Assembly: GCA_002336915.1 (NCBI GenBank)
Contig: DDET01000029.1
Coordinates: 1 to 55,693 of the forward strand
Direction of reading: 5' to 3'
Length of the DNA: 55,693 nt
DNA from: Bacteroidetes bacterium UBA1947
GTDB lineage: Bacteria > Bacteroidota > Bacteroidia > Chitinophagales > Chitinophagaceae
Under the pieces are notes generated by a model that was given only the letters and a program-made list of their open reading frames with translations, was not told the origin of the DNA and did not search any database. Shown piece after piece: positions 8,701-15,467 of the stretch; within the stretch, counting starts at the first letter, position 1, and every line of letters starts with the position of its first letter. Position numbers and translations under genes: made by a program.

Positions 8701-9199
8701 GCTGCTTCAGCGCCCACCACAGGGTTTCTATATACTTATTATCAAAGGTGATGTATGGCTCGCTCATATCTACCCAATAGCCCATCTTCTCCGTTATCTC
8801 TTCCCATTTGTGCTTGTAGCGCATTACCGCCTCGCGGCACTTTTGGTTGTATTCCTCTACCGTTATCTTTTTGCCTATATCCTCTTTGGTGATGCCCAGT
8901 TCCTTCTCCACACCCAGCTCCACGGGCAGGCCATGGGTATCCCAGCCCGCCTTGCGTTTTACCTGGTGGCCCTGCATGGTCTTGTACCTGCACACAAGGT
9001 CCTTTAAAGTACGGGATATAACATGGTGTATGCCCGGCATGCCATTGGCACTGGGCGGACCTTCATAAAATACAAATGGCTCAGATCCTTCCCTGTTACT
9101 TACGCTCTTCTCAAAAACCTTTCCCTCCTTCCATGCAGCATGTATCTCCTGCTCTATGGATGGCATATTTAAACCCTTAAATTCTTTGTATTTACTCAT
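5762..9199 (-). CDS. ileS: Isoleucyl-tRNA synthetase
   Basis: The enzyme charges tRNA-Ile in the cytoplasm. Its length (1145 residues) fits the long IleRS type. It shows the class I signature near the N-terminus (PPSANGMPGIHH, about residues 49-60), the AWTTTPWTLPSN block of the editing region, WFDSGAMPYAQLHYP, and the KMSKR loop (about 691). An extra segment near residues 214-224 (LTPALSEGEGG) is encoded by a hairpin repeat inserted in frame (8529-8558), discussed as a finding. A minus-strand TACCTTTG promoter element lies at 9260-9267. The downstream neighbour is the DksA-like gene. Confidence 0.97.
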   Translation of the reverse strand: MSKYKEFKGLNMPSIEQEIHAAWKEGKVFEKSVSNREGSEPFVFYEGPPSANGMPGIHHVISRTLKDLVCRYKTMQGHQVKRKAGWDTHGLPVELGVEKELGITKEDIGKKITVEEYNQKCREAVMRYKHKWEEITEKMGYWVDMSEPYITFDNKYIETLWWALKQLYDKKLLYKSVSIQPYSPAAGTGLSSHELNQPGTYKDVKDTTVVAMFRLTPALSEGEGGLNPLQHKLLDISKGAWAPYVNAPIGGGQMAAETAGTVHFMAWTTTPWTLPSNCGLTVGPNIDYVLVQTYNPYTHQPANVILAKALLGKYFKQEAQETDFTTYTPESKVLPWKVIAEFKGSELEGLRYEQLLPFDGNTREVAGGDPWRVITGDFVTTEDGTGIVHTAPAFGADDYRVGKKHDIGILTMVDKEGKFNDYTGEFSGRYVKNYKDDPDYKDVDIDIAVKLKLEGKAFKVEKYEHTYPHCWRTDKPVIYYPLDAWFIRTTAVKDRMIELNKTINWKPKATGEGRFGNWLENMVDWNLSRSRFWGTPLPVWVSDDGLETKCIGSITELIDEVKKADKKLVMNQHADMLAGEFGLPDSIDLHKPYVDKIVLVSDSGKPMQREPDLVDVWFDSGAMPYAQLHYPFGPHHEKELKHNFPADFIAEGVDQTRGWFYTLHALGVMLFDSVAYKTVVSNGLVLDKNGVKMSKRLGNIVDPFETLEKYSADATRWYLITNASPWDSLKFDLDGIKEVQRKYFGTLYNTYQFFALYANVDGFTFKEKYIPVSKRPEIDRWILSTLNTLVQDVTKYMEDYEPTQAGRAMEYFLDEQLSNWYVRLCRRRFWKGEYEQDKISAYQTLYECLETLSRLMAPIAPFFADWLFGNLECVAKRHNCTSVHLADFPVADADVIDKELEERMHLAQDLSSLVLSLRKKTNLKVRQPLQRILIPVTDKHMQAQVQQIEELIKNEVNVKRIEYITDNDGFIKKKLKPNFKSLGARMGAKMKAVAAAIVQMNGQDITTLEKEKSFSLNVDGEMISINTEDVEIIAEDIPGWSVANKDNLAVALDITVTPELQDEGNARELVNRIQKVRKEAGLELTDRIAVEIEEYEPLKSAIIHFNDYICAEILADNIKIVPVVSNGTEIEINEAILKVLIFKNS
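8529..8558. repeat. Interspersed hairpin repeat inside ileS
   Basis: CCCTCTCC-TTC-GGAGAGGG (8529-8547) forms a perfect 8-bp stem with a 3-base loop and is followed by CCGGGGTGAGG. I recall this combination as a common interspersed extragenic repeat in Bacteroidota and other bacteria. Here it sits inside the coding region and keeps the frame open. The copy falls at the loop between the TTVVAMF and HFMAWTTTPW blocks. Confidence 0.65.
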
Positions 9200-9259
9200 C
9201 TTAATATGTGGGGGTCAAATTTGACCGGATATAGTATGTCGCAATCTAAAAATAAGGCG

Positions 9260-9267
9260 CAAAGGTA
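9260..9267 (-). promoter_or_regulatory. Candidate -7 element for ileS
   Basis: Plus-strand CAAAGGTA reads TACCTTTG on the minus strand, 61 bp before the ileS start codon. No good TTTG is found 19 bases upstream, so only the -7 element is supported. Confidence 0.45.
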
Positions 9268-9406
9268 GGGATTTTTTGTGATGTTTTGTGGGGCAAGATT
9301 CACATGATTTTAGAGATTAACATGATACTACGTTTTTTGTTGATCAAATACTGCCATTAAAAAAAAATTATTAATATTGAAGTAAATAATGTATTAAAAT
9401 TTTAAG

Positions 9407-10720
9407 ATGCGAAGGCGTATATCCTATTGCCTGATTATGTTTTTCTTATCCATTGCACTGACATCAAAAGGTCAACAGTGGGGCCCGTGGATAACGTTAC
9501 ATGAAGAATATATAAACGGCACACCTCATCGGATTCAGGTGAGTTTCCGATATGTGGACTGTGGCAGCTTGGGACGGCATTCAGCCTGGCGCATAAACAA
9601 TGAGATTTATAGAGAAAATGCGGACGTAAAGGCTGATGTAGCTTTTACAAATTGCTTAGGTCAAAGCGAAATATTACACCTGTATATACCATTAACAGAC
9701 ACAGGTATCAATAACGATCCCGGTCAATGGTTTTCCGCGTCCGGCCCTCCTGGCCAACCCTATAATATAAAATACTCCGAACTTAAACCCCACGAAAACA
9801 AAAGACCTGATTATCGTGTTGACGACAATTCCCCCATTTCAGTGTACAATGATGATTTGAATGATATACGAAAATCTGATAAAACATATAAGAGGACAAT
9901 AAAAGAGGATGATGAGGCTTTGACGAAATTTAATAATTCAATTGAAAGCATTGGAAACACCTTAATAGACGATGAAGAAAGAAAAATTCAAAAAATAAGG
10001 CGGGAACGAAAACAACGCGAGCAAGATTATAAGGATGGAATAAGGCGCGATGAAGAAAGGGAACAAAGAGAGTATGAAAAAGAACAAAGAGCCGCCCGGG
10101 AACGTGCAGAAGAGAGAAAATTTGCTGCAGAAGAAAGACAACGAAAACTAAAGGCTGAACAGGACGAAGCCGAAAGAAGAAGGATCGCAGAAGAAGCCGA
10201 ACGAAACCGCAGGCTTGCCATAGAAAAACAAAAGGAAATTGAAAATAATGTCAGGCGACAAAGGGAAATTACTCTTGATACAATTCAGGATGGGAAATTT
10301 CCTTCGAACAAGTCACAACTCACCGAAGTCTGGTTCTATATAGTTGCTTGGGATAAAATTACTTATTACAGTTTCGACGTGTACATATCTGATATTATAA
10401 AAGTAAAAAAATACTCTGATGGTACCTGGCCCTTTTTAGTAGACGTCAAAGACAATATTAACACACGTGTCGAATGGGGTAATACAGGTAAAAGACTTGT
10501 GGGCTATTTTGCGAACTTTAATGATGCCACGCAAAAGCAAAACACCTTATTGACAAAATTGAGATCTTTAAACGCCGATATCACCTTATTTAAGTGTCCA
10601 GAACTATACCGCATTGAAAACCTCTCTGCTGAAAAGAAATCTAAAAATTCGGACTTTTGGAATGAGAAACAAAAAGACGATCTGCATAAAAAAAACAACG
10701 ATGATTTTTGGAATAAATAA
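9407..10720 (+). CDS. Exported coiled-coil protein, unknown function
   Basis: The 437-residue protein has a signal peptide (about 1-23, ending SKGQ). A beta-rich domain follows (about 24-135) with cysteines at YVDCG and TNCLG. Then comes a long charged coiled coil rich in Glu, Arg, Lys and Ala (about 190-290, TolA-like in composition), and a folded C-terminal domain (about 300-400). The tail carries two DFWN motifs (NSDFWNEK and NDDFWNK). Base composition is visibly more AT-rich than ileS. The next gene overlaps its 3' end by 20 bp, so the two are probably translated together. No known family was recognised. Confidence 0.7.
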   Translation: MRRRISYCLIMFFLSIALTSKGQQWGPWITLHEEYINGTPHRIQVSFRYVDCGSLGRHSAWRINNEIYRENADVKADVAFTNCLGQSEILHLYIPLTDTGINNDPGQWFSASGPPGQPYNIKYSELKPHENKRPDYRVDDNSPISVYNDDLNDIRKSDKTYKRTIKEDDEALTKFNNSIESIGNTLIDDEERKIQKIRRERKQREQDYKDGIRRDEEREQREYEKEQRAARERAEERKFAAEERQRKLKAEQDEAERRRIAEEAERNRRLAIEKQKEIENNVRRQREITLDTIQDGKFPSNKSQLTEVWFYIVAWDKITYYSFDVYISDIIKVKKYSDGTWPFLVDVKDNINTRVEWGNTGKRLVGYFANFNDATQKQNTLLTKLRSLNADITLFKCPELYRIENLSAEKKSKNSDFWNEKQKDDLHKKNNDDFWNK

Positions 10721-11930
10721 CCGCAATTTTTTTCGACTGTTGTTTGTCATGCTAATTTGTGCCGTAACAAGGACGAACGGTCAGGATACTGAGTCTATAG
10801 CTTTAGACTACTATTCCAAAGCTGAAGACGCGTACAATTCAAAAGACTATGACAACGCAGTAAAGTATTTGGATTTAGCCAAATCAAGCTTGGGAAAAGG
10901 GAACTCGAAGATCTACTATTTAAAAATCAAAGCTTTGCATAACCTAAGCAAAGATTATCGTAATGGTATTGCTATCAAAAACTTATCAGTCGCTATCGAT
11001 TCTTTTTTCAAGACCACAGAAAAAGGAAGTTACCCGGAACCTAAATACATGGAAATAGTATCCATAAAAAATGACCTTAATGAGTATTATTCAAAGGAAC
11101 TGATTGCATATCAAAGTACACTAAATGAGACTAACGAAAACAATATAACTGAAAATTATCTTACTAAGTGGCCCAATGGTCCGCATTATGACCTCGCAAT
11201 ACTGAAAAGAGATTCGATTATTAACGCAAAAAAGAACGCAGAAAATGAGCGGCTAAAACAAATAGTTCTAAAAGAAGCGGCTGAACAAAAAAAAATAAGT
11301 GAATTAATAGACACTGTTAAATACTATCAAGATAAAGATTTCAATACAGCATTAGTAAATTATAAAAAGCTAGTAGCTACGCATAGTAGCTTTGATTCAG
11401 TAATTTATCAAACAGGAATTAATTTAGGTGTACAATATGTACAAAAGTTTTACGATAAGGACATTCCAGTTTATGAAAAGAAGAAACATTACAGATCAGA
11501 TCCCAGAGCAGACGAAAAAATTGAAATTTGGACAAACGCGCAAACTAATATTTGGAATCAAGCGAATATAATTTTTCTTTACTTACAAAGTACATTTCCC
11601 AATATCGCCGATGCATATTTTTGGGAAGCCTACAATCATTTACATTTATGGGCATATACAGCCGATGACGCAACTCCTGGTTTCTTCGAAAAACATAAGT
11701 TAGCTAAGAGGACTACCATATACGACAAAAAATTCCATGTAAAAGCAGAATTCGGTCCCAGCATTGTAGTAGGATATGGATGCAAAGTCCCCCATGAGAA
11801 GTATAAAAAATTCTTAGAAACCAATGTCAAGTTGAATTCTAAATTAGTAAGTCAAACACAAAGGGATTTAAATTACTTATTTGAATCCAATACAACGGAA
11901 TATGCATATCTAAATAATTTGTGCAAATAG
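10701..11930 (+). CDS. Exported TPR-like protein, partner of upstream gene
   Basis: The ATG at 10701 gives 409 residues and starts a good signal peptide (FFRLLFVMLICAVTRTNGQ). The mature N-terminus has helix pairs of tetratricopeptide type (ALDYYSKAEDAYNSKDYDNA). A charged helical middle and an aromatic-rich C-terminal part (DAYFWEAYNHLHLWAY) follow. A longer frame back to a TTG at 10614 exists but would place the signal peptide internally. It overlaps the preceding gene by 20 bp, which implies translational coupling. It is AT-rich like its partner. The pair may form a periplasmic or surface complex, but that is inference. Confidence 0.7.
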   Translation: MIFGINNRNFFRLLFVMLICAVTRTNGQDTESIALDYYSKAEDAYNSKDYDNAVKYLDLAKSSLGKGNSKIYYLKIKALHNLSKDYRNGIAIKNLSVAIDSFFKTTEKGSYPEPKYMEIVSIKNDLNEYYSKELIAYQSTLNETNENNITENYLTKWPNGPHYDLAILKRDSIINAKKNAENERLKQIVLKEAAEQKKISELIDTVKYYQDKDFNTALVNYKKLVATHSSFDSVIYQTGINLGVQYVQKFYDKDIPVYEKKKHYRSDPRADEKIEIWTNAQTNIWNQANIIFLYLQSTFPNIADAYFWEAYNHLHLWAYTADDATPGFFEKHKLAKRTTIYDKKFHVKAEFGPSIVVGYGCKVPHEKYKKFLETNVKLNSKLVSQTQRDLNYLFESNTTEYAYLNNLCK

Positions 11931-11940
11931 TTTTATTGGC

Positions 11941-12021
11941 GTGTCCCCGTTCCTTCAGAAGTTCCGGTAGGGCACCTGGTGGTACAAATAGAACTCCGTT
12001 CTGTAAACAGCATTCTTGTTC
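11941..12021. repeat. Island repeat R1
   Basis: An ~80-bp stretch beginning GTGTCCCCGTTCC and ending CATTCTTGTT aligns along its whole length with R2 at 12502-12580, in the same orientation and by eye about three quarters identical. The two copies bracket the small membrane-protein gene at 12084. Confidence 0.6.
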
Positions 12022-12083
12022 CAAGGGCCTAATCAAGGAAATTTTACAACCAGCAATACTCTAATCCTTTTATCTTTAAGAAT

Positions 12084-12440
12084 ATGTTGTTACTAGTCGG
12101 ATTTGACATAGCAGGGGCAAAATACTCAACGCCATTCAGTAGTGTGGCTGCCATACCGCGGATCATACCCTACACTGCTGTGCTTCTGCTCACAATACTC
12201 GTTATCCTGGTTAGGCGCGCCATAATAAGAGAGCGAAAGAAAAATGCACACTTTAAAAAGAACGGGCAGGTAAAAGCAATTACACGGCTAAGTGATAATG
12301 TTGCCGTTGGCACCAAGGGAATGATCGTAAAGGTGTATTATCGGAAAACGGTAACCTATATCGTTGAATTCAGGGACGCAGCAGAACACCTTGTGGATAC
12401 CATTGCCACTGAGGGCGAGCATATTGTGGAATATCCCTAA
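12084..12440 (+). CDS. Small single-pass membrane protein with DUF4926-like domain
   Basis: The 118-residue protein has a hydrophobic segment (about residues 27-45) followed by a basic stretch RRAIIRERKK, so the C-terminal part should be cytoplasmic. That part (VAVGTKGMIVKVYY and YIVEFRDAAEHLV) resembles the small beta-barrel DUF4926 fold often found beside toxin-like or accessory genes. The gene is bracketed by the direct repeats R1 and R2. Function is unknown; the domain resemblance is weak but the reading frame looks real. Confidence 0.6.
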   Translation: MLLLVGFDIAGAKYSTPFSSVAAIPRIIPYTAVLLLTILVILVRRAIIRERKKNAHFKKNGQVKAITRLSDNVAVGTKGMIVKVYYRKTVTYIVEFRDAAEHLVDTIATEGEHIVEYP

Positions 12441-12451
12441 TGCCCCTCTCG

Positions 12452-12495
12452 TCCTCGTTTGTAACGAGGATGCCCCGGCACAGCGTTTGCAACGC
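12452..12495. repeat. Paired short palindromes next to R2 (REP-like)
   Basis: TCCTCGTT-TGT-AACGAGGA (12452-12470) and GCGTT-TGC-AACGC (12483-12495) are two perfect hairpins 12 bp apart, directly before R2. Both have a TGT/TGC-type 3-base loop between arms ending GTT and AAC. Pairs of this kind resemble the palindromes mobilised by REP-associated tyrosine transposases; no transposase gene is present here. Confidence 0.55.
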
Positions 12496-12501
12496 CCACT
12501 T

Positions 12502-12580
12502 GTGCCCGTTCCTCCAGATGTTCCGATAGGGTATCCGGTGGAGGCAATAAAACTCCAATTTCAAATCGGCATTCTTCTTA
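12502..12580. repeat. Island repeat R2
   Basis: This is the diverged partner of R1 (GTGCCCGTTCC to CATTCTTCTT), in the same orientation. Read on the minus strand together with the adjacent palindromes it yields an open frame (12370-12564) that I regard as a ghost of the repeat and not a gene. Confidence 0.6.
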
Positions 12581-12586
12581 AAACTG

Positions 12587-12607
12587 CCCCCACTGGTTTA
12601 AGTCTTC
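12587..12607. repeat. Island repeat S, copy 1
   Basis: CCCACTGGTTTAAGTCTTC, preceded by two more C, recurs exactly at 13982-14002 and, one C shorter, at 14204-14223. Copies 1 and 2 bracket the TIR-like gene. Confidence 0.7.
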
Positions 12608-12726
12608 TTTGACTGGAAAAAAGATTTCACACCGAGAAAAAAAAATCATCAATAACAATTCAAAAATATACAGCCTCAATTATCCATTATGGCCTACAAG
12701 GAGAGATGTCCGTTCCAAAAGAGAGC

Positions 12727-13902
12727 CTAAACATACTTTACATTTCGTGCTCCCGCATAGTCAAAATCTAGTTCATTTCTGTGCTGTCGGTTGATTAAAT
12801 ATTTTATATGCTTAATGTGGCTAACTATAACTTCGTCTTCACTTGGATGAATTAATAAATCATGCCCGGCCATTAGCTTTGCAACATCTAACAAACTGTA
12901 TCCTTTCGAAAGAGTTATTATTTTTGCAGGATACATCTCGCCAAAATTGATACAGTTTGATTGAAAATAAGTTCTGCCTCGATCTTTTGTAATGTAAATA
13001 CTAGCTTCTTGTATTCTATGTGTTATTGCGGGCAAATATGATAGCGCTTCTTCTTTTAAATATTCTAGGCCAGCGTAACTATTGTAGCGACAAATTTGTC
13101 CCTCTAATTTCCCCTGAAAACCATAATTATCAAATTTTTTAAAATCTTCGTCTCGTTTAAAAGTAGAGACTTCTAAAATTTTTAATCCTGATCGAATGAC
13201 TAGATTGTTGTTGCTATGCAACGATTTTACCATTTCATAAAACTCTATTGGACCTTCAAATATTAGCACAGTATTGTCCCCTTCAGGAGAATACTGTAAA
13301 TTCTTCACAATTGGTTTTCCTTTAATTGAAAAATTAGAAATTTCATCTATTATGCTATCCAAAAAAGGCTTATCATTAATTAGCTGGGACATTTCTTTCT
13401 CAACAGTAATGTAACATTCAAAGCAATTATAACATAGCTTATTATCCTTTAACCATTTATTTATACTATCCGGTATTGTAGTTTCCGGATCATACGTATC
13501 AAAATTCTTATATAGCTTACCTGTTAAATCCGTTGGAAGAGATAATAGCTTTTTATCTTTTAAGTGTAGAACAGGTTTATGTAATGCAATCATATATCCA
13601 ACTTCTAACGAAACGTTTGGATTAAAGTCATTGTTGGAAATCCCGTCAAAAACTGCAACACCTAAACCACAGCAATGCAAATATGTTTCAATATTCAAGA
13701 ATAGATCAGGATGATATTCTTTATCATCCGCTCGCAATAATGTTATCCCATTTTCTAAAAATGTCTGCTTAACAATATCTACTATTCTTTGGTGCGGTTT
13801 GGAATTTTCAAACTTCATCATTAAGAATCCAACTCGATTCGAGTCTGGGTAATCCGCATTAAATTTTTCGATACTTGTTATAATTTCTGATCTATGAGAC
13901 AT
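12727..13902 (-). CDS. TIR/nucleoside-deoxyribosyltransferase-like protein, candidate defence effector
   Basis: The N-terminal ~140 residues have a Rossmann-like alternating pattern: VGFLMMKF near the start, GITLLRADD, GVAVFDGIS, then NPNVSLEVGYMIALHKPVL. The N-x-N...E-x-G-x-x-x-A-L block is characteristic of nucleoside 2-deoxyribosyltransferase and TIR-like nucleotide-cleaving folds, where the Glu is catalytic. The remaining ~240 residues form an unrecognised C-terminal domain that could be a sensor. The gene is a monocistron, clearly AT-richer than core neighbours, and bracketed by repeat S. A role in anti-phage NAD or nucleotide depletion is plausible but unproven. Confidence 0.65.
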   Translation of the reverse strand: MSHRSEIITSIEKFNADYPDSNRVGFLMMKFENSKPHQRIVDIVKQTFLENGITLLRADDKEYHPDLFLNIETYLHCCGLGVAVFDGISNNDFNPNVSLEVGYMIALHKPVLHLKDKKLLSLPTDLTGKLYKNFDTYDPETTIPDSINKWLKDNKLCYNCFECYITVEKEMSQLINDKPFLDSIIDEISNFSIKGKPIVKNLQYSPEGDNTVLIFEGPIEFYEMVKSLHSNNNLVIRSGLKILEVSTFKRDEDFKKFDNYGFQGKLEGQICRYNSYAGLEYLKEEALSYLPAITHRIQEASIYITKDRGRTYFQSNCINFGEMYPAKIITLSKGYSLLDVAKLMAGHDLLIHPSEDEVIVSHIKHIKYLINRQHRNELDFDYAGARNVKYV

Positions 13903-13982
13903 AGCGACTGCTCGGTTTTAAAACTATTTGTAAGTTAAAACATTTTCCGTTGTTTCCGATGTCCCCCATCTCGGCGTAGCCC

Positions 13983-14201
13983 CCCCACTGGTTTAAGTCT
14001 TCCGACAGGGCGACTTAAATCATCCCTATAAAACGAAAGACTCCGTCTGGCACCTAGGCTCGAACGCTGAATCAAGTATCCAATATCCAGTCACCAATGT
14101 GTCCTACGTGTGGATATGATTATTTGCTTACCCCCTCCCCCCCATTGTACCTTTGTGGCAAAAAAGCATTTTTTAAAAACATAAAAACTATCAGTTATGA
14201 A
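13983..14201 (+). repeat. Duplicated leader unit, copy 1 (with promoter and start codon)
   Basis: This unit contains repeat S (copy 2, from 13982), a TTTAAGTC/GACTTAAA hairpin, short AGTATCC-type microrepeats, a promoter (TTTG 14123-14126, TACCTTTG 14148-14155, spacing 21), an A-rich leader and an ATG at 14197. That ATG opens only the six-codon frame MNSPLV before a stop in the next unit. Copy 2 follows two bases later with about 220-230 bp periodicity. Confidence 0.85.
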
Positions 14202-14203
14202 TT

Positions 14204-14431
14204 CCCCACTGGTTTAAGTCTTCCGACAGGGAGACTTAAATCATCCCGATAAAACGAAAGACTCCGTCTGGCACCTAGGCTCCAACGCTCAATCCAGTAT
14301 CAAGTATCCAATATCCAGCCACCAATGTGTCCTACGTGTGGATATGATTATTTGCTTACCCCCTACCCGCCATTGTACCTTTGTGGCAAAAAAAGCATTT
14401 TTTAAAAAGCATAAAAACTATCAGTTATGAA
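14204..14431 (+). repeat. Duplicated leader unit, copy 2
   Basis: This is nearly identical to copy 1, apart from scattered substitutions and a ~9-bp insertion in the AGTATCC microrepeats. Its promoter is TTTG 14351-14354 and TACCTTTG 14376-14383. Its ATG at 14427 is the start of the helix-turn-helix gene, whose first codons MNSP match those of the copy 1 mini-frame. Confidence 0.85.
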
Positions 14432-15431
14432 CAGTCCCCGAGGCCAGGCCTACAACCTCTTCTTCAACACCAACCTTACCCAAAAGCAAATTGCCGAGCA
14501 CATAGGCGTCAACCCCAAAACCCTGTACGAATGGATGAAAGAGGGCAACTGGAAGACCCTCAAAGCCACAAGCCGCCTCATGCCCGCGCAGATAGTCGAT
14601 GACATTTACAACCATATCACGCACCTCAACTACAGCATCAAGTCCCGCGATTTCGAGCAGCGCTACCCATCAAAAGACGAGGCCGAGACCCTCCGTAAGC
14701 TCATATTTTCCATACCCAAAGTAAAGCTCAACGTCTCCAAAGGCGAGAGCGCCCAGTCCATGATGAACTTCCTAAGCTGGCTAACGCAACGCAACCAGGA
14801 TGCGGCCATCTTCGTCTCCCAGTTTATCGACGAGTACCTCCACTCCCCCCGTCAGCAAGGCTTCGAAACCTACGACTTCGAATACGACGCCGACCAATAC
14901 TACAACCCTACAGAAAGCCCAACCCCACTCGCGTCATTGCGAGGCACGAAGCAATCTCACGACAATACGGGAAAGGAAGCAGAGCCTTCTGCAGCAGGGC
15001 AAAGCTCTCCTCCTTATTTTCAAGGAGGAGTACCCGCAAAGCCTTCCGCAGCGCCGGCCGGGGGAAGTGGTTCTCCGCTCGCGCCGGGCAACACCTCTCT
15101 GCAAGGAGAGGAACTACAAGCTCCTTCCCTGTTTTTAGGGAAGGTACCCGAAGGGGGGAAGGGTAACCTCGCGCAGGACACCCCACCCGATTCCCTCGAA
15201 AACCAGGCCCAAACCGGGCCCAGATCGGGTGCACTATCCACATCCATTAGCACCGCTCAAAACCCCGCCCATCAATCAACCAGCACCCAAAACCCCAACA
15301 TATCCACACCCGGAAATAAAAACGCAGAAAACGGGGGTAACAACGGCTTGATCAGCGATGAAGAAGTCCAGGAAATATTCGCAAGCTGGCAAAAGGTAAT
15401 AGAAAAAGAGCGGCGAAGAAGAAGGCGCTAA
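14427..15431 (+). CDS. Helix-turn-helix (terminase-small-subunit-like) protein with repeat-derived linker
   Basis: Residues ~10-45 form a helix-turn-helix of the phage terminase small subunit/transposase type (NLTQKQIAEHIGVNPKTLYE). A helical domain follows to about residue 150. Residues ~165-265 are a low-complexity linker encoded by several extragenic hairpin repeats taken into frame. The end is a conserved tail EEVQEIFASWQKVIEKE with six arginines, suggesting nucleic-acid binding. The tail recurs as a fragment at 15981-16073. The duplicated promoter-leader drives it. No other phage genes are near, so a DNA-binding role in a multicopy chromosomal family is as likely as a phage origin. Confidence 0.75.
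   Translation: MNSPRGQAYNLFFNTNLTQKQIAEHIGVNPKTLYEWMKEGNWKTLKATSRLMPAQIVDDIYNHITHLNYSIKSRDFEQRYPSKDEAETLRKLIFSIPKVKLNVSKGESAQSMMNFLSWLTQRNQDAAIFVSQFIDEYLHSPRQQGFETYDFEYDADQYYNPTESPTPLASLRGTKQSHDNTGKEAEPSAAGQSSPPYFQGGVPAKPSAAPAGGSGSPLAPGNTSLQGEELQAPSLFLGKVPEGGKGNLAQDTPPDSLENQAQTGPRSGALSTSISTAQNPAHQSTSTQNPNISTPGNKNAENGGNNGLISDEEVQEIFASWQKVIEKERRRRRR
14936..15166. repeat. Cluster of interspersed extragenic repeats within a coding region
   Basis: The cluster contains GTCATTGCGAGGCACGAAGC (from about 14936), then CTCCT...AGGAG-type hairpins: one near 15007-15033 followed by GTACCCGC, one near 15096-15110, and one near 15124-15140 followed by GTACCCGAAGGGGGGAAGG. I recall all of these as forms of interspersed repeats common in Bacteroidota genomes. 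Together they encode the linker of the helix-turn-helix protein without a stop codon. Confidence 0.65.
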
Positions 15432-15434
15432 TAG
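15357..15434 (+). repeat. Tail repeat T1 (3' end of the helix-turn-helix gene)
   Basis: This is the 78-bp segment that encodes the conserved C-terminal tail and the double stop TAATAG. It is repeated exactly 642 bp downstream as T2, with seven base differences by eye. Confidence 0.85.
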
Positions 15435-15467
15435 GTATTTCTCATTCCCCTTTAATAATTTAGAACT

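Noticed and set aside
12370..12564. Minus-strand 64-residue frame over R2 and the palindromes
   Set aside because: It overlaps the real small membrane gene and the repeat, has no start context, and is best explained as a ghost of the repeat.
14800..15138. Second frame across the repeat cluster of the helix-turn-helix gene
   Set aside because: The frame is an effect of proline/serine-rich repeats; the main frame has conserved ends.
14427..15431. A prophage, from the terminase-like helix-turn-helix
   Set aside because: There is no large terminase, portal, capsid, integrase or attachment site in the surrounding sequence.
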